Below are positions 9,440-18,900 of a stretch of 41,833 bases of DNA, piece after piece (within the stretch, counting starts at the first letter, position 1; every line of letters starts with the position of its first letter). Source of the stretch: Saprospiraceae bacterium (lineage in GTDB: Bacteria > Bacteroidota > Bacteroidia > Chitinophagales > Saprospiraceae). The position numbers were made by a program, and so were the translations under genes. The notes below the pieces were generated by a model, which saw only the letters and a program-made list of their open reading frames with translations, did not search any database and was not told the origin of the DNA. Location of the stretch: the NCBI GenBank assembly GCA_024762995.1, contig JANTGI010000010.1, forward strand, positions 1 through 41,833. Reading direction: 5' to 3'.

Positions 9440-9862
9440 TTACAAAAGTACTAATTTTCGATGGGAATTTGCTAACTCTGTGATATTTATTTTACATTCA
9501 TCTCCATCCAACAAAGGCTCAATGATAGCCGGCCACTCAATAAACACCCAATGTCCACTGTCCAATATCTCATAAATCCCAAAATCCAACGCTTCTTCTA
9601 CCGACTCAATTCGATACAAATCCAAGTGATATACCGATTCCGTTTTTCCCGCAAGGGCATAATCATATTTGTTGACAATAGAAAAAGTGGGACTATCCAC
9701 CATGTCTTCTACTCCTAAAAAATGACATATTGATTTCACAAAAGTGGTCTTCCCCACTCCGAGATCGCCTTCTAACAAAAAAACCCGACGCGGACAGGCC
9801 GACAAAACTTCCTTAATAATGGGCAAGTAGTCTTCTATTTTGCTAATTTCATAAGTCTTCAT
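9440..9862 (-). CDS. tsaE: tRNA threonylcarbamoyladenosine biosynthesis protein TsaE
   Basis: A compact 140-residue P-loop ATPase. It has Walker A LEGDLGVGKTTF near 29, the signature SPTFSIVNKY near 58, HLDLYRIES near 79 and VFIEWP near 107, all diagnostic of TsaE. With TsaB and TsaD it drives synthesis of t6A37 in ANN-decoding tRNAs. A TAATTTTG -7 box lies 4 bases before the ATG and a TTG lies 21 bases further upstream, so the mRNA should be essentially leaderless. It is followed by ald on the same strand. Confidence 0.94.
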   Translation of the reverse strand: MKTYEISKIEDYLPIIKEVLSACPRRVFLLEGDLGVGKTTFVKSICHFLGVEDMVDSPTFSIVNKYDYALAGKTESVYHLDLYRIESVEEALDFGIYEILDSGHWVFIEWPAIIEPLLDGDECKINITELANSHRKLVLL

Positions 9863-9866
9863 ACGG

Positions 9867-9874
9867 CAAAATTA
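9867..9874 (-). promoter_or_regulatory. tsaE -7 promoter element (leaderless)
   Basis: TAATTTTG on the minus strand ends 4 bases before the tsaE ATG. A TTG lies 21 bases upstream on the same strand, matching the -33/-7 spacing of Bacteroidota promoters. A second TAATTTTG occurs at 9944-9937. Confidence 0.6.
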
Positions 9875-10002
9875 AGCATTTTAGCCAAGTCTTTACAACA
9901 ATGCTTCGTTCAAAAAACCACATTTGCTAGGCAAGACAAAATTAACTCCCCAATATGACACTCATTGTACCGGACACATTTTCAAGTATAGAACAGCCAA
10001 AA

Positions 10003-10035
10003 AAAAAGCCCATTTCCAAAAGAAATGAGCTTTTT
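10003..10035. terminator. Bidirectional intrinsic terminator after the subtilase gene
   Basis: AAAAAGCCCATTTC pairs with GAAATGAGCTTTTT around a CAAAA loop with a single mismatch. On the minus strand the stem runs into nine T. It lies about 30 bp past the stop of the leftward subtilase gene, so it most likely ends that transcript. Confidence 0.8.
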
Positions 10036-10065
10036 AAGATAATCCCAATAATCATCGGAAAGCCA

Positions 10066-11712
10066 TTAGAATTTATGTTTTTTCTTACGCTTTCCTTTCA
10101 TGTTTTCAGCCATTTTTAGGGCTTTATAGACATTAACAGTTGCCCCGGTCTTACAAAGGCTACTAAAGGGGACCAACTCGTCAGTACCGGGTTTTTTCAC
10201 GCTGTAATTTTGCTTAGGTCCTGACATCTCAATGATGTATTTCAATTGCTCAGCGGATAAGTCAGGATAGTAAGACAACAACAAGGCAGAAGCACCCGCC
10301 GCCGCAGGAGAAGCCATACTTGTACCGGAAGCATCGCCATATCCGTTATCCGGAGTAGTAGAGTAAATCGCCACACCGGGCGCAAAAATATCTACATTTT
10401 TAACACCATAATTGGAGAACGTGGCTACAGCATCTTCATTTTTCTTATAAGACAATGCTCCAATCTCCATCCATGTCGCACAAGTCTTAGCTCCAAGTCC
10501 TAAAAAGCCGTGTTTTTCATATACATCCGTAGGAAAATTATTGCCCATATCATTATTAGAAGCATCATTACCGGCGGCATGCACCAATAATACACCGTGT
10601 TTTTTAGCATATTTCACTGCTTTATCCACCACATCTTTGTTCCAGCTATAACTCTTTCCAAAGCTCATATTGATGATTTGCGCACCATTGTCCACTGCAT
10701 AGCGGATACCATTAGCGACATCCTTGTCTCTTTCATCACCATCCGGCACGACTCTAACGCCCATGATTTTCACATTATTGGCGACTCCTTTAATACCGAT
10801 ATTATTGGAGCGATTGGCAGCGATAATACCGGCGACATGAGTGCCATGAAAAGCATCCGGGCCCTTGATATCATTGTTACCATAATACTTTTCAGAAAAA
10901 TTATCATAGTTGTCTCCGACGATACTTCTCGGATTAAAATCCGGATTATAGTGATATTTGTATTGTGAAGTATAGTAATCCAAGCCACCCTGAATCTGTT
11001 CGAAGATGTCTTTTTTAATCTCATCCACACTAGTTGCGCCTTCTTCCATGGAGCGACGCGCAATGTTGACAGCCATCGCCAAACTCGGGTCATCGGCGGT
11101 ATTCACCTTTGCCAAGTTCTCCTCTGTCAAAGGGGCACCATCCATTGCCGCAGCCAAAGCATCTAAGGCTTTTCCCAGACGATCTTTGGTGCTTTTCATT
11201 TGCTCTAGCCCTTGTTTCGCTTTTTCTCTTTTATCGGTCACTTCCTCCTTAATGGCCAGGTAGCGGTCATATTCCTTTCTTTCTTTCTTAGATAAAGCTG
11301 CCGGATTGGCATTTTTATACTTTTTGTCGTACTTCACAAACAGTCTAGTCACTTCCAACTGATCCGGTCCTACATTTTTTCCATCTTTACCACCGATAAA
11401 ATTCCACCCATAGACATCATCCACATAACCATTATGGTCATCATCAATACCATTGCCGGCAATCTCTCCCGGATTGTGCCACATGACATCTTTCAAATCT
11501 TCATGATAAGGATCCACTCCCCCGTCAATCACCGCCACCACGACAGTTTTTGAATTTTTCCCTTTAAGTAATTCAGCGTAAGCTCTTTCCGAGCTCATCC
11601 CATTAATTCCGTCTTTTTCAAGATCTAAATTAAACCAATTTTTAGGACCTTTTTGGGCATGCATCGTCCCAAAGCCCAATAGCATTAATAATGCAAGCAA
11701 TCTTATTTTCAT
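10066..11712 (-). CDS. Secreted subtilisin-like serine peptidase (S8)
   Basis: A 548-residue protein with a Sec signal peptide (MKIRLLALLMLLGFGTMHAQ). The catalytic triad is complete: Asp in VAVIDGGVDPYHEDL near 64, His in FHGTHVAGIIAAN near 289, Ser in GTSMASPAAAG near 462, with the oxyanion Asn in HAAGND near 378. The spacing between Asp and His is exceptionally long, about 225 residues. It is filled by a lysine/glutamate-rich, probably coiled-coil insert (YDRYLAIKEEVTDKREKAK) and a Tyr/Asn-rich stretch. There is no T9SS sorting tail; the C-terminus ends in a basic run (KGKRKKKHKF). The likely site is periplasm or outer surface and the substrate is unknown. A terminator follows at 10003-10035. 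Confidence 0.92.
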   Translation of the reverse strand: MKIRLLALLMLLGFGTMHAQKGPKNWFNLDLEKDGINGMSSERAYAELLKGKNSKTVVVAVIDGGVDPYHEDLKDVMWHNPGEIAGNGIDDDHNGYVDDVYGWNFIGGKDGKNVGPDQLEVTRLFVKYDKKYKNANPAALSKKERKEYDRYLAIKEEVTDKREKAKQGLEQMKSTKDRLGKALDALAAAMDGAPLTEENLAKVNTADDPSLAMAVNIARRSMEEGATSVDEIKKDIFEQIQGGLDYYTSQYKYHYNPDFNPRSIVGDNYDNFSEKYYGNNDIKGPDAFHGTHVAGIIAANRSNNIGIKGVANNVKIMGVRVVPDGDERDKDVANGIRYAVDNGAQIINMSFGKSYSWNKDVVDKAVKYAKKHGVLLVHAAGNDASNNDMGNNFPTDVYEKHGFLGLGAKTCATWMEIGALSYKKNEDAVATFSNYGVKNVDIFAPGVAIYSTTPDNGYGDASGTSMASPAAAGASALLLSYYPDLSAEQLKYIIEMSGPKQNYSVKKPGTDELVPFSSLCKTGATVNVYKALKMAENMKGKRKKKHKF

Positions 11713-11723
11713 TTTAAAGATTT

Positions 11724-11948
11724 TTATGACTGAAAAGCCATGGTTATAGTATTATCCAGGACATCGAGTGTCCACAGCAATTCATAGGAATACTCCCAAC
11801 AAATGAGCTTTTTGGTCGTCTCTTGCGATAATGACTTTGTGTGGTTACACACCTTTTTCACCCCACAAACTTCCCCTATTAAAGCTCTATAATATTGATT
11901 GTTTTCCTGATTCGCTTCCGCAAAAGCATAGTTCTGAGTAGCAACGTA
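11724..11948 (-). pseudogene. Open frame without ordinary start, possible gene remnant
   Basis: On the minus strand about 73 codons are open between a TAG and the TAA at 11726-11724, ending ...LDVLDNTITMAFQS just 11 bp before the subtilase ATG. The residues look protein-like (YAFAEANQENNQYYRALIGE, LICWEYSYELLWTLD). There is no ATG or TTG at the front; the only candidate is an internal GTG giving about 45 residues. It could be a decayed gene, a small GTG-started gene or chance. I recognise no family. Confidence 0.3.
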
Positions 11949-12112
11949 CTAAAGTATCCGCAAATTTCATAAGAAAATCGCTGATTCCCTAATAAAAGAT
12001 GCTTTTCTTTTGATAAAGTTGCCTTTTCCTACCATTTTGGAGATATTTTGCTTTTTGGGGCCGCACAAACTACCCAATTTTAGGTAATTATCCGATTATT
12101 ATCTAGTCACAA

Positions 12113-12143
12113 TTGAAAAAAAAACTAATCCCCCTTACTTTTG
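12113..12143 (+). promoter_or_regulatory. Promoter of small RNA candidate
   Basis: A TTG at 12113-12115 is followed after 20 bases by TACTTTTG at 12136-12143, a strong match to the Bacteroidota -33/-7 promoter. No coding frame follows; the transcript would end at the terminator at 12225-12254. Confidence 0.65.
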
Positions 12144-12147
12144 TGGG

Positions 12148-12254
12148 AAGCACAAGCCAATACACCCTGATATTGATTGGTAAAAAAGTATAATTTTCGA
12201 GTGAAAGTTTGTTTTGAAGTGAGTGGCCATTGGGAATACCAATGGCCTTTTTTT
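12148..12254 (+). ncRNA. Candidate small non-coding RNA (about 105 nt)
   Basis: The stretch lies between a good promoter (12113-12143) and a strong terminator (12225-12254), in a gap between two leftward genes. Nothing in it resembles a plausible protein on the plus strand. A possible upstream hairpin pairs CCAAT near 12168 with ATTGG near 12176-12180. It does not match 4.5S RNA (no GGAAGCAG loop), tmRNA, RNase P RNA or 6S RNA by length and motif. The exact 5' end is inferred from the -7 box. The function is unknown. Confidence 0.55.
12225..12254 (+). terminator. Strong rightward intrinsic terminator
   Basis: GGCCATTGG (12225-12233) and CCAATGGCC (12239-12247) form a perfect 9-bp stem around GAATA, followed directly by seven T. 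It is the best rho-independent terminator in the window, and no annotated rightward gene precedes it. Confidence 0.85.
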
Positions 12255-12302
12255 ATGCCCCCATTTACTACGCCTGGCGCACATGCAACTGTAAACTTAA
12301 CC

Positions 12303-12989
12303 TCAAGAAGGAATCTTTTCAAAACCATTTCTCACTAAAAAATAAAAGGCCAAGGCCAAAAATTTCTTTTCTTCATCGGGCGACATTTCCGAAAGGAGTT
12401 CAAAGGCTCTAGGATTAACTTTTTTGGCTTTTTTGGTATCACCGATACTTCCGACATCTCTCCCTTCTACAGACATGGGATAATAATCATTATTTTTCAG
12501 TCGAGTAATCTTGGCTAAAACCTTTTTCTTTTCAGAAATCAAGGCATAATCCGGAGTAATTCCCCCAAAATACTTGCCGTTTAAGGCCACTTCCACTCGA
12601 TTATTTTTGATGCGATACAAATACTCATGGTGCGAGGTCATGACGACCAAAATGGCATTTTCTTTTTTGCCCAAATAGCGCTTATAGCCAAACATAACCA
12701 TCGGCTCTTGATAGATGGTCACAAAAGTCCCCTCGGCGGATTTCACACTACCGGTTTTCTCTTTGTAAGGGTTTCTTTTTAGCGAAAGCAGCCCCCTGTC
12801 TTCATCACTCCAAGGCACTAATTCTGCTCGCTTGTTGCTCAATTCTGCTTGTATTTTTCGAAAGTCCGCTTGCACCTTGGCTTTGCCGGGATTCAGGTTC
12901 GAGAAACCATGGAACACCGTGCGTGCACCCATAGCACCACTACTGGCCAAAGCAAAAAAAACAATGAGAATAAGGAAAATTGTCCCCAT
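12303..12989 (-). CDS. Membrane-anchored protein of unknown function
   Basis: A 228-residue protein starting with a single hydrophobic segment (GTIFLILIVFFALASSGAMGA), either a signal anchor or an uncleaved signal. The mature part is basic and beta-rich, for example TIYQEPMVMFGYKRYLGKK and YLYRIKNNRVEVALNGKYFGGITPDYALISEKKK. This layout of strands with a NGKYFGG turn is reminiscent of the tubby-like/scramblase (LURP-one) fold, but that is a weak visual comparison. A short helical C-terminus (SPDEEKKFLALAFYFLVRNGF) follows. A minus-strand TATATTTG box lies about 60 bp upstream. No operon partner; it is divergent from ftsK. The function is unknown. Confidence 0.7.
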   Translation of the reverse strand: MGTIFLILIVFFALASSGAMGARTVFHGFSNLNPGKAKVQADFRKIQAELSNKRAELVPWSDEDRGLLSLKRNPYKEKTGSVKSAEGTFVTIYQEPMVMFGYKRYLGKKENAILVVMTSHHEYLYRIKNNRVEVALNGKYFGGITPDYALISEKKKVLAKITRLKNNDYYPMSVEGRDVGSIGDTKKAKKVNPRAFELLSEMSPDEEKKFLALAFYFLVRNGFEKIPS

Positions 12990-13308
12990 GATGGATATAG
13001 ATTTTGGGTGAAGGATACCGCCTTACGGCAAAAAGCTAAAAAATTTACTCAAATATACGATGGTTTTTGCTGTTGAAGGATATTTTTTCGACAATCTTTG
13101 CGGTTTTGGGGATGAATTGGATGGGTTGAGGAAGGATGGAAGAGTTCGTTTAATTTTGCTTCGGATTTCTTGAGGTAAGTTGGTGCATTGTCAAGGGCTA
13201 TTACTAAAAAAACAGGCAAAATACCGAAAAAAGGAGAATTTTTCGGACAAAATGATTCGCACAGCATAGTTACCACAAATAAATGCAACAAAATATAACA
13301 AAAAGATG

Positions 13309-13316
13309 TAATTTTG
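13309..13316 (+). promoter_or_regulatory. ftsK -7 promoter element
   Basis: TAATTTTG lies 84 bases before the preferred ftsK ATG at 13401. A second TAATTTTG at 13151-13158, with TTG 22 bases upstream, could start a longer leader containing the hairpin CCGAAAAA/TTTTTCGG at 13224-13246. Confidence 0.5.
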
Positions 13317-13400
13317 TCCGTTAAAGGGAGAATCAATGGCCCCCCAGTTACACTTGATAGGGTTGGTAACGCCAGACCACCGACCAAATTACACACCTTA

Positions 13401-15896
13401 ATGAGCATTAGCAAGAAGAAAAAAAATACTAGAAAGAAGAAAAAAGGTCAATTACTATTACCTTTCAAGACTAAAGATGAGAGAATACCCAAAATATTTG
13501 GTGCGTTCCTTTTGTTAATGGCCTTCTACCTGTTTATTGCCTTTACCGCTTATCTTTTTACTTGGAAAGCAGATCAAAGTCTCGTGCAAAAGTACTCTTG
13601 GGGGCTTTTGTTGGAGCCGGATGTTCTCATCCATAATCAACTCGGCAAACTCGGGGCTATTATCTCCAATATTTTTATTTTTTGGACTTTTGGCTTACCG
13701 GCCTTTGCCTTGGTTTTTATTTTGGCCATTACGGGTAGCTCTTTGTTTAAGGGCGTTTCTTTGCGCAAGCATTATCCTTTGATACGCAATGTAGCCATCT
13801 CCATGGTCATTGCCGCTGTATTTTTAGAATTTATCTTTCCTAATGCTTCTTTCCCTGTTGGGGGAGCCATCGGAGAAGGTATCGCCCGGTGGCTTACCGG
13901 TGTATTAGGCACTTTGGGACTGGGCGCTTTATTTATTTTTGCGGCCTTCGCCATGTTAATTTGGGTGGTCAACCCTACTTTCCATGATTTTACCTTTCGG
14001 AAATTCATCTATGATACCAAGCGCAAATTATTTGGCGCAAGCCGACCCCGCACTGATTTGGCGCAAGCAGATGGCAGCACCACTTCTTCTGGAAATAATG
14101 TAACCATCAGCGATGATGGCACCGTAACGGTAGCCCCGCAAGATAATACCGCAGTTGCTCCGATTGTCCCGGCCGGCACGACAACACCCGTGGTGGACTT
14201 TGATATAGAAGTCTCCGACAAAACCGCAAAAACTAAAGCAAAAATTGCAGAAAAAGCCGGGGATAAAGATTTGGATTTAGAAGTCGTAGAAGTCAAAAAA
14301 GAAGCCGTCATCCCTGAAGAAGCGAGAGCCGCCATTCCGGCCAAGACTCCCGACCAAGCTTTTGGCGAGAATATGGAGCCGTATGACCCCACCTTAGAGC
14401 TTCCCAGCTATGAGCACCCCGTTTTGAGCTTGCTCAACGACCATGATGTCGATACTTTTGAAGTAGATCGCGCCGAATTGCAGGCCAACAAGGAAGAAAT
14501 CGTTCAAACCCTACTCCACTTTAAAATTGACATCGATAAAATCAAGGCGACAATCGGCCCGACCGTTACCCTGTATGAGATTGTCCCGGCCAAAGGTGTA
14601 CGTATCTCCAAAATTCGAAACCTTGAAGATGATATTGCCTTGAGTTTATCGGCTTTGGGCATCCGGATTATTGCACCCATTCCCGGAAGGGGAACCATCG
14701 GTATCGAAGTGCCTAATAAAAAGAAACAAATCGTCGGCATGAAAGAGATTTTAATCTCTGAGCAATTCAAACGTACCAAAATGGAGCTCCCGATGGCACT
14801 TGGAAAGACCATTGAGAATGAAGTATTGGTGGCTGACTTGGCCAAAATGCCCCACTTACTGATCGCGGGGGCTACCGGACAAGGTAAGTCGGTGGGGATT
14901 AACTCCATCATTATTTCTTTGTTGTATAAGCATCACCCTTCTACCTTAAAATTAATTTTGATTGACCCTAAGAAGGTTGAGTTATTCCCTTACGGAAAAT
15001 TGGATTCTCACTTCTTGGGATTCTTGCCCGGAGAAAATGAATCCATTTTGACGGATGTCGGCAAGGTGGTGACCACGCTTAATTCTTTGACCATTGAAAT
15101 GGAACGCCGCTACGATTTATTGAAGAGGGCGGAAGTGCGCAACCTGAAGGAATACAATAAAAAATTTATTAGCCGCCGCTTAAACCCCCACAAAGGGCAT
15201 GAGTTCCTACCGTATATTGTCTTGGTTATTGATGAGTTTGCGGATTTGATTATGACAGCCGGAAAAGAAATTGAATTGCCTTTGGGACGGTTGGCACAGT
15301 TGTCTAGAGCCGTTGGTATTCACTTGATTATTGCGACACAGCGTCCATCGGTGAATATCATCACCGGTGTTATTAAAGCGAATTTCCCGGCACGTATCGC
15401 CTTCAAGGTCGCTTCTAAGGTGGATTCCAGAACTATTTTGGATGGTGGTGGAGCAGAGCAGTTAATTGGTAAAGGGGATATGTTGCTGTCTTTTGGTAGT
15501 GATGTGCGTCGATTACAAGGTGCCTTTGTAGATACCCCTGAAGTGGAAAGAGTGATTGAGTTTATTGCCAATCAACCCGGATTTCCGGAGCCGTTTTATC
15601 TTCCGGAATTTCACGAAGAAGAGACTGTTGATGGAGGTGGTGGCTTTTCTTTGGCAGATTTGGATGAGAAGTTTGATGATGCTGCCCGATTGGTTGTACA
15701 AAATCAACATGGCTCTACATCTATGATTCAGCGCCGCATGAAATTAGGGTATAACCGCGCCGGTCGCATCATGGATCAGATGGAAATACTTGGTATCGTT
15801 GGGCCCAGTCAAGGTTCTAAGCCTAGAGAAGTACTCTTCCCCGATCCGATTGAGCTAGAACGTTTCTTGGCCAATCTGCGGGTTAAAAAGGATTAA
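13401..15896 (+). CDS. ftsK: DNA translocase FtsK/SpoIIIE
   Basis: An 831-residue septal DNA pump. A lysine-rich start (MSISKKKKNTRKKKKG) precedes four membrane spans within the first 200 residues. A low-complexity acidic/alanine linker follows, then the motor: Walker A GATGQGKSVGIN near 490 and Walker B YIVLVIDEFADLIM near 610. The C-terminal winged-helix gamma domain (ARLVVQNQHGSTSMIQRRMKLGYNRAGRIMDQME) recognises polar chromosome sequences in the family. The ATG at 13401 is chosen over an in-frame TTG at 13314 because the latter sits inside the -7 box. In many Bacteroidota ftsK is followed by lolA and lptF/G; here a protease and a phosphatase lie between. Confidence 0.95.
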   Translation: MSISKKKKNTRKKKKGQLLLPFKTKDERIPKIFGAFLLLMAFYLFIAFTAYLFTWKADQSLVQKYSWGLLLEPDVLIHNQLGKLGAIISNIFIFWTFGLPAFALVFILAITGSSLFKGVSLRKHYPLIRNVAISMVIAAVFLEFIFPNASFPVGGAIGEGIARWLTGVLGTLGLGALFIFAAFAMLIWVVNPTFHDFTFRKFIYDTKRKLFGASRPRTDLAQADGSTTSSGNNVTISDDGTVTVAPQDNTAVAPIVPAGTTTPVVDFDIEVSDKTAKTKAKIAEKAGDKDLDLEVVEVKKEAVIPEEARAAIPAKTPDQAFGENMEPYDPTLELPSYEHPVLSLLNDHDVDTFEVDRAELQANKEEIVQTLLHFKIDIDKIKATIGPTVTLYEIVPAKGVRISKIRNLEDDIALSLSALGIRIIAPIPGRGTIGIEVPNKKKQIVGMKEILISEQFKRTKMELPMALGKTIENEVLVADLAKMPHLLIAGATGQGKSVGINSIIISLLYKHHPSTLKLILIDPKKVELFPYGKLDSHFLGFLPGENESILTDVGKVVTTLNSLTIEMERRYDLLKRAEVRNLKEYNKKFISRRLNPHKGHEFLPYIVLVIDEFADLIMTAGKEIELPLGRLAQLSRAVGIHLIIATQRPSVNIITGVIKANFPARIAFKVASKVDSRTILDGGGAEQLIGKGDMLLSFGSDVRRLQGAFVDTPEVERVIEFIANQPGFPEPFYLPEFHEEETVDGGGGFSLADLDEKFDDAARLVVQNQHGSTSMIQRRMKLGYNRAGRIMDQMEILGIVGPSQGSKPREVLFPDPIELERFLANLRVKKD

Positions 15897-15912
15897 AAGC
15901 GGCTTCGTCAAA

Positions 15913-15948
15913 TCTAGTAGATACAAGGCTCGCCTTGTATCTACTAGA
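15913..15948. repeat. Perfect palindrome after ftsK
   Basis: TCTAGTAGATACAAGG and its exact complement form a 16-bp stem around CTCG, 17 bp past the ftsK stop. There is no T run, so it is not a standard terminator. A related palindrome (AGTAGAGACAAG/CTTGTCTCTACT) lies at 20887-20915, on the other side of the protease gene. Palindromes of the GTAGAGACAAGG type are widespread in Bacteroidota genomes (established from general knowledge). Confidence 0.75.
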
Positions 15949-15982
15949 CAACATCACATGACTTCACAAAATACGGCAAATC

Positions 15983-18900
15983 CTACTCCCCTTTTACCTT
16001 CAGGAACTTCTTATCGGATTCCGTCCCATCCTTATAATGTACCCGGACAAAATACAATCCTGACTCTAGGGATTCTATGGGAATTTCCATTTTCATGGAA
16101 ATCGGCACATTCCACACTACCTGACCTAATACATTGTAAATCAAAACCTTAGAAGGAGCTTCTGTCAACTCAATATGTAGCACAGATGCTACCGGATTGG
16201 GATACAGCAAAAACGGATGGCCGGAAGTCACTTCAAATATTCCGTCAGGTGATGTTTGGACATTAATATCAGTCGCTGCTCCCCATCCAAATTCACAATA
16301 TGCTCGAACGGAAATAGAATAAACCGAATTGGCCAAAAGACCATCAATGGTACCGCTATTCGTGACGACTTCTTTAGTCTCCACCGGTTCCGGACTGGAA
16401 GCAATACCGTAAGAAATGAGATATTTAGTGGCTCCATCGGTCGCTGTCCATTTTAAACCGACCGAATGAGAAGAGATACTATCGGTGGTCAAATCAAACA
16501 CATGGCACCCGGTCGGCAAAGTATTTTGCGCAAGCTCGCTAAAGTCGGACCAAGCAACCCCGCATTTTGATTGAATTTGAAACTCATAAGTAGCACCGGA
16601 TTCCAAATCATCCAAGGTCACCGTAGTTTCCGAGACGTTGATACTGGCCCAATCGCCGGTACCTACCACCCTATACCTGACGGAATAAATAGTCACTCCG
16701 GATACGGCCTGCCAATCCAACTTAAAGGATTGGTAAGACAAATTCGTTGCCGTAATATTCATCGGCGGGCTACAAGCTTGCATGGTCGTAAACACAAATA
16801 TATCCGTAGAATTAGAAGAGAAGTTGCCGCACTCCGTTTTGACGACAAACTCATAGCTCGTTGCACCTTCTAAACCGGACAAACTGATAGAATTAGCGGA
16901 CGTGGATTGTACTTGCCAGAGACTATTGCCCAATTTTCTATAATTCGCCACATAACCCGTTGCACCACTCACCGCATCCCATCCCAAGGTGGCGGTATTA
17001 GAAGCAACCGTAATGGTAGTGACATTTATCGGCATATCACAGGGAGCCGGAAGGGTAAATTGCTCCAAACCCGAATAATCCGACCACCCGCCGGTACAAT
17101 GTGCCTGAACCTGAAGTTCATAGGTAGCGCTAGGGGTTAATCCGGTTAAAGTGACTGTCTCGCTCATCACCGTTTGCGAAAGCCAGGTCGTTGTTCCCAC
17201 CACTCTATATCTAATTTGGTAACTATCTACTCCTGCGATAGCTCCCCAACTGACTTGTGCCGAGCTACTGCTCAAAATTTGAGTAACTATTTGCGACGGA
17301 ATCAGGCAACTTTCTCCGACGACAAAACTATTGGCGCCCGTACACCCTTTGGAGTCTGTTACGGTGACAAGGTAAGTATTTGCCGCAAGGCCATTAATAT
17401 CTTGCGTGGTCTGTGCATTCGACCAAAGATATGTATAACTTGGTGTCCCCCCCCCAACTGTTAAATTTATTGCCCCGTCAGAAGCTCCCGGACTGGCATC
17501 ACTAATGGAAGCGGTAAGCTCTATAGGACTCGGCTCATGGATGACAAAAGAAGTCGAAGCAGTATCGCCATTATTATCGGTCACCGTCACAGAATAGGAG
17601 CCCGCCGTTAGATTGGAGCCATTACCGGCACTCCAAGCCATATTGTAAGGAGCTGCCCCGCCGGCAATCACTACTTCTGCCGAACCGTCACTTCCATTGG
17701 CGCAAGACACGTCCGTTGTATTCACCATGAGACTTAACGAATCCACCAAATAACAAATATCTAAGGACCAACCGTTCAAAGAGCCTCCGTCATCGGTATA
17801 TACATCTTCCACAGACAAGACCCAATCTCCCTGGACGCTTTCGCCCAAAAGTGTATTCAGTGAGCCGGCCGGATGATAAGTGTCTCCGGACACCGGTGGA
17901 CACGGGATAGAAGCATAGCTATTTGTCGCTGCATCATCAAAACTCATGAAGATATTATTCTCCCCGTTACAGATTTGGTTCAATAGGCTCACCTGAACGC
18001 CCCCGGGACTTATCAGTTTCACCTTCAAATCATTAATCCATGAATGCGTAATATCCAAATTTTTAACCTTTATCGAAGACAGTGCTCCGGAAGCAGGGAT
18101 GTGTATTGTTGAGGTAATAGTCCCGGTAGAAGAACTTGGGATCGTTACAGGGATATCCGTTGCCGAAAAAACGGTGCAAAAGATGGCTTTGGTAGTAAAT
18201 GAAAACACATTGGAGACGACATTCGCTTGGCATGAATTGGTGGTCGTCACCTGCCAAAAATACTCTGTGGCAGGATTCAAATTAGAAGTGAGTTGCAAGG
18301 AGTCCACATCATACACCACATGACTTTCTACCAGATTAGTCAAATTGGCATCCGAAAATACATCTACCTTATACGACAAGGTATTATCTACTGCCGTCCA
18401 TTTTAGTACCGGCGATACGGCAACATCCGTCGCTCCATTGGTAGGCATCAATAAGGTCGTCGCTGCAGGAGCCGCATTGGTCGCAATAACATGCAAAACC
18501 TTCGAAACCGTACCGGTAGAGCCCGTCGCATCAAAATACACATCATACTGCCCGGACAAAGTGCCGGATGCCGTCAAAGTAACCGTTGATGTACCCGGAA
18601 CCGTAACCGTCTGCGGACTAAAACTCACCGACAAACCCGTCGGTACATTAGAAGCCACTAGACTCACATCTCCCGTAAATCCGGCAATAGGATCAATATC
18701 TAGAGTCACATTCGATGTATTGGGCGCACAGACCACCAAACTATCTTGCGAAACAGCCACCGAGAATCCGGATTGCGCCGCACTAATCGTAAAATTAGTA
18801 TTGCCAATATCAAAAAAGACATTCCCATGCGCTTTGACCATTATTCTAGCGGTATTGGTCGTTTGGGCGGGCATCGTCACACTTTCGCTCCCGTCATTCG

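Noticed and set aside
12125-12328. Minus-strand 67-codon frame across the small RNA region
   Set aside because: It runs through the perfect terminator stem and the promoter boxes, and the residues resemble no protein. The RNA explanation is simpler.
13049-13414. Minus-strand 121-codon frame upstream of ftsK
   Set aside because: It overlaps the ftsK start and promoter, and its composition is not protein-like.
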